This document shows, in pieces, positions 17,528 through 24,209 of a DNA stretch of 64,000 nt. The stretch is from Sphingobium sp. Leaf26 (GTDB taxonomy: Bacteria; Pseudomonadota; Alphaproteobacteria; Sphingomonadales; Sphingomonadaceae): positions 21,469 through 85,468 of the forward strand of contig NZ_LMKV01000006.1 of NCBI RefSeq assembly GCF_001421665.1, written 5' to 3'. Under the pieces are notes generated by a model that saw nothing but the letters and a program-made list of their open reading frames with translations, searched no databases and had not been told where the DNA came from. A program made the translations under genes and the position numbers. The number at the start of each line of letters is the position of its first letter. Position 1 is the stretch's first letter.

Positions 17528-17806
17528 ATGAAAGACGACGAAATCATTCTGCGCATCGAAACGTTCGACGCCGCTAACGGTGGAGGCGTGGGGTGGTACG
17601 AGGACAAAGGCGCCTACCATCTCTATCTGCTGGAAACCGAGGCACCGATCGCCGGCCTCAAGCCTGTCGGCACGCGCGACGAAGTCAGGCTTGGCTACTG
17701 GTCGCACCGGCGAAAATGGGAAGATATTGACGATATGGGCGGATGCGTCTTGCCCCTCGATCACGCCCTCGACCACATCGCTGAAAACAGCATCTTCTGG
17801 ACCTGA
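17528..17806 (+). CDS. Small acidic protein of unknown function beside CRISPR array
   Basis: About 92 residues from ATG 17528, with no strong ribosome site. The composition looks like a real protein: 'MKDDEIILRIETFDAANGGG', 'GWYEDKGAYHLYLLETEAPI', and an acidic C-terminal half 'KWEDIDDMGGCVLPLDHALDHIAENSIFW'. There is no signal peptide or membrane segment, so it is probably a soluble cytoplasmic protein. It lies between the dead transposase and the degenerate first CRISPR repeat, inside the pair of 15-bp inverted repeats, so it may be a passenger of the element. I do not recognise a family; nothing shows a link to CRISPR function. Confidence 0.5.
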   Translation: MKDDEIILRIETFDAANGGGVGWYEDKGAYHLYLLETEAPIAGLKPVGTRDEVRLGYWSHRRKWEDIDDMGGCVLPLDHALDHIAENSIFWT

Positions 17807-17812
17807 ACCTGA

Positions 17813-17848
17813 CCAAAAACGTACAAAGTCGAGATGGGGGGCTATGAT
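17813..17848 (+). repeat. Degenerate first CRISPR repeat
   Basis: Only the last 14 bases match the repeat well (12 of 14, ending GGCTATGAT, so the -10-like box is kept). The first 22 bases are unrelated and contain the 15-bp GTACAAAGTCGAGAT that recurs inverted at 15988-16002. It is followed by a normal 30-bp spacer. Either an old terminal repeat or a repeat cut by an element. Confidence 0.75.
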
Positions 17849-18376
17849 ACGACCCGCACTTGTGCGGACCTCTCGACGGTTGCCGCTGGACCGCGATCTC
17901 TGAGCGGCTATGATCAGCTTCAAGGTCGATGATGTCTCGCACAGGTTGCCGCTGGACCGCGATCTCTGAGCGGCTATGATAATTCAGCAAAGCCAAGGGC
18001 GCCCCGGTCAGTTGCCGCTGGACCGCGATCTCTGAGCGGCTATGATGGCGGGCAGCAACGGTGCCAGTGCGCCGGCGTTGCCGCTGGACCGCGATCTCTG
18101 AGCGGCTATGATGCGATTGACGGTCTGGTGGACGGCGCGCTGGTTGCCGCTGGACCGCGATCTCTGAGCGGCTATGATTATCCTTGCGCTCGACCAACTG
18201 CGCAGGCGGTTGCCGCTGGACCGCGATCTCTGAGCGGCTATGATAGAGCGGCCGATCGACGCCGCCCGCCAGGAGTTGCCGCTGGACCGCGATCTCTGAG
18301 CGGCTATGATGGCGGTCGGGCCATTCCACTCGCGGCGGCCGTTGCCGCTGGACCGCGATCTCTGAGCGGCTATGAT
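17813..18376 (+). CRISPR. Type II-C CRISPR array: degenerate repeat plus 8 identical 36-bp repeats, 30-bp spacers
   Basis: Perfect repeats start at 17879, 17945, 18011, 18077, 18143, 18209, 18275 and 18341. Each begins GTTGCCGCTGGACC and ends GAGCGGCTATGAT. All seven spacers between them are 30 bp, and an eighth 30-bp spacer (17849-17878) follows the degenerate repeat. The 5' GTTG start and the anti-repeat in the plus-strand tracrRNA show that crRNA is read on the plus strand. Each repeat ends in TATGAT, a near-perfect -10 box, with TGGACC 16 bases upstream as a weak -35; type II-C arrays in Neisseria are known to use such promoters. Opposite in direction to cas2-cas1-cas9. No spacer target could be searched. 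Confidence 0.97.
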
Positions 18377-18378
18377 GC

Positions 18379-18421
18379 ATCAATGGATAGTGCATTGAAA
18401 AACAAAGTAATATCCATTGAT
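18379..18421. repeat. Inverted repeat in AT-rich leader-like segment between array and cas2
   Basis: ATCAATGGATA (18379-18389) and TATCCATTGAT (18411-18421) form a perfect 11-bp inverted repeat two bases after the last CRISPR repeat, with a 21-base AT-rich centre. The whole segment 18377-18448 is far more AT-rich than its surroundings, as expected of a leader. It could be a spacer-integration signal, a protein site or the end of the array transcript; no T tract follows. Confidence 0.6.
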
Positions 18422-18448
18422 CCATCAGCGTAAAAATCACGAGAATCA

Positions 18449-18787
18449 TCAGAATAGCGCGAGTTGATCGGGGTTTTTCCGTTGCCGCCGTCGGCGCTGT
18501 CCTGAAAATCGCACGATATTTTCATATTGTCGGTCCGTGAAACTGAGGATGTGGACGTCGCCGCGATCAGGCAGGCTCGATTCGACCCGCCTCATATAGG
18601 TTTCAAACTGTTCCTTGCCGTTGCAGAAGCCAGCATAGACCGAAAACTGGCTCTTCTCAAAGCCTTCATCCAGAAGGAATTCGCGGAATTTCGTTGCCGC
18701 GCGCGCCTGTTCCCTGGTGGTCACGGGCAGGTCGAACATCACGAAAATCCACATCAGCCGGTATCCACTCAGCTGGGTTGCGCTCAT
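18449..18787 (-). CDS. cas2: CRISPR-associated endoribonuclease Cas2
   Basis: About 112 residues. Starts 'MSATQLSGYRLMWIFVMFDLPV', the Cas2 ferredoxin-like first strand with its conserved Asp in 'FDLP', followed by 'FREFLLDEGFEKSQFSVYAGFC' and 'RVESSLPDRGDVHILSFTDRQYENI', as in type II-C Cas2 (about 100-110 residues). Partner of Cas1 in the spacer-integration complex. The start codon overlaps the cas1 stop by 4 bp (18784-18787), so translation is coupled. Last gene of the cas operon, ending about 70 bp from the array. Confidence 0.95.
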   Translation of the reverse strand: MSATQLSGYRLMWIFVMFDLPVTTREQARAATKFREFLLDEGFEKSQFSVYAGFCNGKEQFETYMRRVESSLPDRGDVHILSFTDRQYENIVRFSGQRRRRQRKNPDQLALF

Positions 18788-19707
18788 GGTAGCAGCAAGT
18801 CGAGCCCGGCCAGTTCCAGCCGTGACGGGGGTGTAGGAAGCATGATATCCGCTGCCTGTCCGGTCTGGAATGCGCGCGCCAGACTTTGCGCGGCACGGTT
18901 CGCGGCGCCCGCTACGGTGGTCGTGCCGTCTGCGCCGGGCAGGTCGAGCGCGATCAGCCCGGCAAATGCGCGCTTGGCTTCAGGCGTCACCGCATCAATT
19001 CCGTGTGCGACCAGATGGAGGGCAAGCGCATCGACCAGTGGTCGGAACGGTTCGATCAGGTCGTCGGCCAGAGCAAAGGCATTGGTTCTGTTGGCATGAT
19101 GCACGCCGATCGACGGATGCAGGCCGGACGCGACCACGGCACGGGCGCACAACGATCGCAGCACCGTATATCCATAATTGAGGAGGGCGTTGATGTCGTT
19201 CGCATCCCGATCGCGCCGGAACCCATCCCCCATCAGCAGGGGCCAGTAACGCCGCGCCGCCTGTGCTTCGACATTGTCGGGGTCGCCCGAACCCACGCGC
19301 CGGGCGAGCAGGTCGAAGGCGGAGGAGGAGATGCCATTGGCATCCAGCACCGCTGCCTGCCAGCGAATCTTGGCGATGACGATCCGGCGCCACAATTGCT
19401 TGGACAGTGGCTTGCCTGCCTCCCACTGCGCACGCATGCGGCTGTTCTGGGCATGATGCCCGTCCAGCGGGAGGCAAACGGCAACGGGGGCGTGATTGCT
19501 GCCGCACAGCAGCATCACCGCACCGCGCTTGGCCAAAGCGACGATCAGGCTGGTCGACCATGTCACACCATGGGCATGAACGATGACGGCCGCGACATCG
19601 TCCAGTGGCACACGACCCATTTCCTCGCGATCCCGCGACACGATCAGGAAACCGCGATAGGCGGACAGATGTCGGTGATCGGTGGCGATATCGACAATTC
19701 TGTCCAT
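18784..19707 (-). CDS. cas1: CRISPR-associated integrase Cas1 (type II)
   Basis: About 307 residues from ATG 19707; the reading frame continues upstream but overlaps cas9 and lacks Cas1 likeness. N-terminal beta domain 'MDRIVDIATDHRHLSAYRGFLIVSRDREEMGRVPLDDVAAVIVHAHG' is the typical Cas1 start. Helical domain: 'ARRYWPLLMGDGFRRDRDANDINALLNYGYTVLRSLCARAVVASGLHPSIGVHH', with conserved 'NDINALLNYGY' and 'GLHPSIGVHH', and 'NAFALADDLIEPFRPLVD' with the metal-binding acidic residues. Integrates new spacers together with Cas2. It starts 20 bp after cas9 ends. The gene appears intact although cas9 is broken. Confidence 0.95.
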   Translation of the reverse strand: MDRIVDIATDHRHLSAYRGFLIVSRDREEMGRVPLDDVAAVIVHAHGVTWSTSLIVALAKRGAVMLLCGSNHAPVAVCLPLDGHHAQNSRMRAQWEAGKPLSKQLWRRIVIAKIRWQAAVLDANGISSSAFDLLARRVGSGDPDNVEAQAARRYWPLLMGDGFRRDRDANDINALLNYGYTVLRSLCARAVVASGLHPSIGVHHANRTNAFALADDLIEPFRPLVDALALHLVAHGIDAVTPEAKRAFAGLIALDLPGADGTTTVAGAANRAAQSLARAFQTGQAADIMLPTPPSRLELAGLDLLLP

Positions 19708-19727
19708 TCGTCTCGCCCCCACCCTGG

Positions 19728-22700
19728 TCAGATTGTCTTGCGTGTCTTGCGACGGGCGGTGCGGGCAGGAAAACCGGGGTCGAGGACGCGGCCTATTTCG
19801 TCGATACGGACTTTGCGAAACGACCATGCCTTCTGTTTGGCAGGGAAGAAGGAGAAATAGGAAAAGGGATCGCCCTTGTCCGCATCCCTGGATTTCAATG
19901 GGCCGCCTTCCTGCGGTTCGGCGAGGTACAGCCTGCCATCCTGGCCGAATTTGACGACGCGCAGCAGCAACCGCTCCTGTTCGGGGCTGGTCGCTGCCAC
20001 GACATCATTCTGTTGCAGGCTCAGGACCTTGCGCGCGGTCGGGCTAAGGTTGCGAACGTTCGATATCCAGCCCGGCTGATGCGCATCGAACGTCGAAACC
20101 ACTTCCGCCTCCCACTTGCCGCCCGGCAATTCCCATACATCGTACCGATAATTGGAATCGCCTTTATATCCCTTATAGATATGTCCATTCCGGTCGCTTA
20201 TCGGAATGACGGACAGGGCTTCGGTCACGCGCACGCGACGGATGCCGCCAAAAGGATGCCATTCCCGATCGGGGAAATCCGCCACCGCTTTTTCGAACGC
20301 CTTGCCTTCCAGCCCGTCCAGATGCTGGTGGAGCGCGGCCTTCAGATCGGTGTCTCGTATGCGATCCAGATCAGCCAGCTTCTTGAGGCTGGACAGCGGC
20401 ACGCGGCGCACGACGATGCTGTTGCCCTTGGCGTCGGTCTCTCCGGTAAAACCATAGGCGGTGTCATTATGCAGGCGGCCGGCGGTCGCGTCCTGGCCCT
20501 TGGGCAAGCCAGCCTTGGACGCGGTGCCATGGTCGGTGCGATGGCTGACGGTGATGGCGTTGACTGCGGTGCGCAGGTCATCGCGGAAGCCGTCCCAGGG
20601 TTCAGGAATGATGATCCGTTCGCGCCCTTCCGCGCCTTCTTCACCAGAGGCTTTGGCGATCGCATTCAGCATGGATCGATCGATGATCGCCACGACTACG
20701 GCGTCGATGGCATGGTGGCGATGGTCCAGCCGGTTCTTGGCCTGATCCGCGCCGCCGCCAAAATTATGATCGGGCAGCAGGTCGTTGAGGCCCAGTTTGC
20801 GCCGGACCATCTCCGTCAGCCGGCCGGGGGAAACCCAGATATGGCCCGTCCCTTCGCCCTTGTCGGGATAGAGCGTCGCCAGATATTCGCGCGACAGCCG
20901 GGCGAGATATTGGGTGTCCACCAGATGGCGCGCCTGAAAGCCGCTTTCATCCTTGAACTTCTCCATCGCGTCCGGTTCGAAGCGCCAGCGCTTGTTCTTG
21001 GGCAGTTGCGCGGCGCGCGCGGAGATGCCTTCCCAGCGCGGCGTGTGGCCCCAGGCTTCAAACGGCGATTGGCGGCGCTTCGCCTGATTGCAGCGGGTGT
21101 GACAGACGATCTTGTTGCCGTTGCTGTCGTCCAACGTCAATGCGAAGGGCAGGATATGGTCGACATTGACGCTGTTGGAAAACAGAGTTTCGATGCCGAT
21201 GTTTTCACCGCAATAGACGCAGGGACGCGAGAGGACGTTTTCGGAATTAATCTCCTCCCATAATTTCAACAACGCCCGATTGGCGCCGCTGTTGCGCTGG
21301 CCAAGTTGTTCGAGCTTCAGCCCGCGCCGTTCCGCCGCTAGCCGGTTGTCATTATTTTCCTTATTGATCCGTTTCTTGTCGTCGTCGGTCAGCTTCAGTT
21401 CGCGCGCCAGTTCGATCGCGATTTCGGCGGGCGGACCATAGGCGCGGATCAGGGTGTTCACGATGCGGCGTAGCTGGTTCAGCCCGATATGGACGGTCGG
21501 ATTGGTCAGGCGGCCGACCCGCATCTCATCCGAATGGGATGGATCTCCCGTCCCCGGCATGATGTGCCGCTCCAATGCGACGCCATAATAGGGAAGTTGC
21601 GGGCGGCCTTGCGCATCCTCGAAAATCTCGCCGGTGCGCAGATCGCTATGATGGTCGAAGCCTGCTGCGATGACCGCCTCGCTATACACAAGCACGCGCC
21701 CGTCCTTTTCGCCATCACGCAGCGCGTCGACCAGCCGCCGGGTCGCCACCTCGCCGAACCGGCCATAGCCGGGCGGCAAGGGCGCATTGGCGACAGCGCG
21801 CGCCTGTTCCGGTGTCAACGCATAGGCTTCGGTCAGCCATGCGCGGAATGTCGCATCATCGGCATCGCTCTCGACCTCCTCCAGCCGAGCGATGACCTCC
21901 CATTGCTCTTCTGCCGACAGATGGGCCCAGCGATTGCCGAACCGGGTCTTGGCGCCCATCGCCGCCGCTACTTCATCCCCTTTCAGGTCGGTCCGATTCT
22001 CGCTTTCCTTGTTGAATCGCGCGTCGGGATCAAGCTTGAGCGTCTTGCGCAGGGTCGCGAAACTCACCTTGCCCTTGTCCTTGAGCTTCAGGAACAGAAT
22101 GTCCCGTTCTTCCCGCGTCAACCGCTGCGCGACTTCGCCGGTTCGCACGATCATCAGCGCGTTGAGTTCCTCCAGCAGGCGGCGGCGCTGAAACAGGGGA
22201 TGTGCCTTGGGCAAACGCGGATCGCCCGCGATCAGCGTGCACATGCCGATCTGCGGCGCTTTCAAGGGGCGCTGGTAGAAAATGATCTCATGCAGCCGGT
22301 CATGGACGTCGTTGGTCAGCACATCAGGATGGTGCGGCGCCTACGCGGCCCAGATGGCGCCGAACTCTTCCTCCATCAGCGCGCGGCCGGGATAGAAATC
22401 ATAGCCACGCTCCTTTCCCGCTTCATCTTTCTCGGTGTCCAGCCGGGTGCGAACGCGCGGAATATTATTGGCGTCGGTCGCTCCGATGCGGCGCATGTGC
22501 AGCCATTTGCCGAAGGTCCAACTGCCCGGCTCTGCACCCGCCTGCTCTTCGGCTGCCCGAATTTTCCTTCCCAGCTCTTCCACACCGGCTGCGATCTTCC
22601 CCGCGTCGTCATCCGCCTTGCGATCGGCCTTGCGGTTGGATTTGAAACCGCGCCGCTGGTTGAGGTGGAACAGCGCCCGGCCCAGTTCCGGCAGGGTCAG

Positions 22701-23048
22701 CGCTTCGTCCAGCGCCCGTGCCCGCACCGCATAGGGATCGATCGCGGCCATCGCCTTGCGGGCCGCTTCGTCGGCGGGGAAGAGGCCGTCGGCGATCAGA
22801 TATTTGATCAACGCCTTTTGCCGTTGCTGGAAGCGGTCCCGCCGCCGCCGCATCGCCCGCGCATCGCGCCGGTCCACGGCCAGCGACGCGCCGGACTTGG
22901 GATCTCGGCCATCACTGAAAATGCGCGAACCCGCAGCGAGGATGGCTATCGGCTTGCCGTTTACAGGGGCGTCGAGTTCTATCGCGGCCCAGCCCAGTGA
23001 GTTCGCGCCCAGATCAGCACCCAGACGCCAGATTTTATGTTCGCCCAT
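19728..23048 (-). pseudogene. cas9: Type II-C Cas9 nuclease interrupted by one in-frame amber codon
   Basis: From ATG 23048 the frame is about 1106 codons, normal for a compact II-C Cas9, but codon 236 is TAG (22343-22341). Both sides are in the same frame: '...EEFGAIWAA' [TAG] 'APHHPDVLTNDVHDRL...'. No indel is needed, and CAG to TAG (Gln) is the simplest change. RuvC-I 'RLGADLGANSLGW' has Asp12; an Arg-rich bridge helix follows at about 60-77. RuvC-II 'AEIAIELAREL' has a Glu near 546, HNH 'VNVDHILPFALTLDDSNGNK' has its His near 631, and RuvC-III 'LDHRHHAIDAVVV' lies at about 774-785. All catalytic residues look intact. Restart at GTG 22322 would lack RuvC-I and the bridge helix. First gene of the cas operon, upstream of cas1. 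Loss of interference is likely unless the stop is suppressed or a sequencing error. Confidence 0.93.
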
Positions 23049-23147
23049 CAGTCGATCATCCCCCCGATAGTCAGGGAACAATGAAATCTATGGTCAGATG
23101 ATCAAGTCGTATTCGGGCGTAACATATTTTGTCATGGTTCGGGGGGC

Positions 23148-23176
23148 TTGACCGCTGGCCCCGTCACGCTTTAAGT
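23148..23176 (+). promoter_or_regulatory. Candidate tracrRNA promoter
   Basis: TTGACC (23148-23153) and TTAAGT (23171-23176) are 17 bases apart. This would start transcription about 7 bases downstream, exactly where the anti-repeat begins (23183). The -10 box is weak. Confidence 0.5.
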
Positions 23177-23182
23177 CAAGCA

Positions 23183-23258
23183 TCAGAGATCGCGGTCTGG
23201 CAGTTAACAAGTGTCAGTACGCACCAGATAAGGGCGACGCTCCGGCGTCGCCTTTTTT
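23183..23258 (+). ncRNA. tracrRNA of the type II-C system
   Basis: TCAGAGATCGCGGTC (23183-23197) is an exact reverse complement of 15 bases of the CRISPR repeat. The following bases to 23208 keep pairing with the 5' part of the repeat through wobbles, one mismatch and a bulged base, ending AAC against the repeat's GTT. This is the anti-repeat with the usual imperfect duplex. The tail continues through 'gtgtcagtacgcaccagata' to a hairpin with a T6 run. The RNA is read divergently from cas9, about 135 bp from its start, and is short (about 76 bases) for a II-C tracrRNA. The 5' end is inferred. Confidence 0.9.
23233..23258 (+). terminator. Intrinsic terminator of tracrRNA
   Basis: GGCGACGC (23233-23240), loop TCCG, GCGTCGCC (23245-23252), then six T. 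A textbook rho-independent terminator; in II-C tracrRNAs the final hairpin also helps bind Cas9. Confidence 0.92.
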
Positions 23259-23405
23259 GTGCTTGCTCGATCGGACAAGCCTCCCGGTGATCTTTTCGTT
23301 CGGCCCTCTGACGATAGGCTGACCATGCCGATCGTTGGCGGCGCTTGCTCCACGGCGCCGGGCCGTGCATGTCCGCCACACCATGGCCGAAACGGAAAGA
23401 CCATC

Positions 23406-23969
23406 ATGACGCTGACAGACATTCTCGCACCGACCTATGTCCAGATGTTGGGGGCGCTTTCGGCCTGGCTCGGCAAGGTCGATGAGGCGGCGCTGGGCGA
23501 CAAGGCGCAGGCGATTATGACGGCCCGGCTGGCGCCCGACATGTTTCCGCTCTCGACCCAGATCCGCTTTGCCTGCGTACAGGCGCAGGAAGGGCTGTTC
23601 CGGTTGCGCCAAGAGGCGTTTCCCCCATCGATAGCCCTGTTGCTGGAGGAGGGGCGTCATGCCGCCGCGCAGCCCGGCACCGTCGCCGACGCGCGTGCGC
23701 GGATTGCGGAAACCATCGCAATCGTGGAGGCCGCTGCAACGGACGCGCCCGTCCTCGATCCGGCCACGCCGATCGCGCACAGCCTGCCGCAGGGCATGAT
23801 ATTCGACCTGACCGCCGAACAATATGTTCGCGACTGGGCGCTGCCGCAATTTTATTTTCATGTCATGACAGCCTATGCGATCCTGCGCGCCCAGGGTGTC
23901 GATCTGGGCAAGGCCGATTATGTCGCGCACATGTTCCCCTATCTGCGCCCCGGTACCCTGCCGGCGTAG
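23406..23969 (+). CDS. DUF1993 family protein
   Basis: About 187 residues from ATG 23406 (GGAAAG upstream). The frame is open further upstream across the tracrRNA terminator, but that part has no protein-like character. Family features: 'LTDILAPTYVQMLGALSAWLGKVDE', 'ARLAPDMFPLSTQIRFACVQAQEGLFRL', 'FDLTAEQYVRDWALPQFYFHVMTAYAILRAQGVDLGKADY', which match the DUF1993 (DinB-like helical bundle) pattern ending in the 'FYFH..TAYAILR' helix. Function of the family is unknown; it is common in soil bacteria. Cytoplasmic. No sign that it belongs to the CRISPR system beyond being the next gene. Confidence 0.85.
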   Translation: MTLTDILAPTYVQMLGALSAWLGKVDEAALGDKAQAIMTARLAPDMFPLSTQIRFACVQAQEGLFRLRQEAFPPSIALLLEEGRHAAAQPGTVADARARIAETIAIVEAAATDAPVLDPATPIAHSLPQGMIFDLTAEQYVRDWALPQFYFHVMTAYAILRAQGVDLGKADYVAHMFPYLRPGTLPA

Positions 23970-24209
23970 TGAGCCGCTGGTCCGGGCGCCCGTCCTGTGC
24001 CATCGAGCAGCATCCGATTGCCGACAGGCAAAATTTCCCGCGCCTTGGCTGCATGCAATAAGTTACGCGATTCCATGCGTTTGGAAACAATATGACATGA
24101 AAATGAAGATCATCCGCCCGGACTGTCTTCAATCTTAAATCTTACTGTCTTGATTACGCCATATCAGCGCCCCGGTGAACAGAATCAAATCACAAAGGGG
24201 TTGAATTTC

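Larger units (their letters stand above)
15988..17835. mobile_element. Possible insertion element bounded by 15-bp perfect inverted repeats
   Basis: ATCTCGACTTTGTAC at 15988-16002 is the exact reverse complement of GTACAAAGTCGAGAT at 17821-17835. Between them lie a decayed IS701-like transposase (minus strand) and one small plus-strand ORF. The right copy ends in the middle of the first, degenerate CRISPR repeat. An element of 1848 bp with a passenger gene is one reading; no target-site duplication is visible, so the boundaries are tentative. Confidence 0.4.

Noticed and set aside
17528..17806. Naming the 92-aa gene as an anti-CRISPR
   Set aside because: Position alone is not evidence; no helix-turn-helix partner gene or known family motif is present.
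17685..18449. 254-codon minus-strand frame with repeated 'HSRSEIAVQRQ' peptides
   Set aside because: It is the reverse-strand translation of the CRISPR repeats (66-bp period, a multiple of three), not a repeat protein.
19605..21263. 552-codon plus-strand open frame opposite cas9 and cas1
   Set aside because: Antisense to Cas9 HNH/RuvC-III coding sequence; translation has no family features.
22320..22322. GTG 22322 as a genuine start of a separate short Cas9
   Set aside because: No ribosome site upstream, and the six codons between the amber and this GTG still read as Cas9, so a nonsense change in one gene explains the data better.
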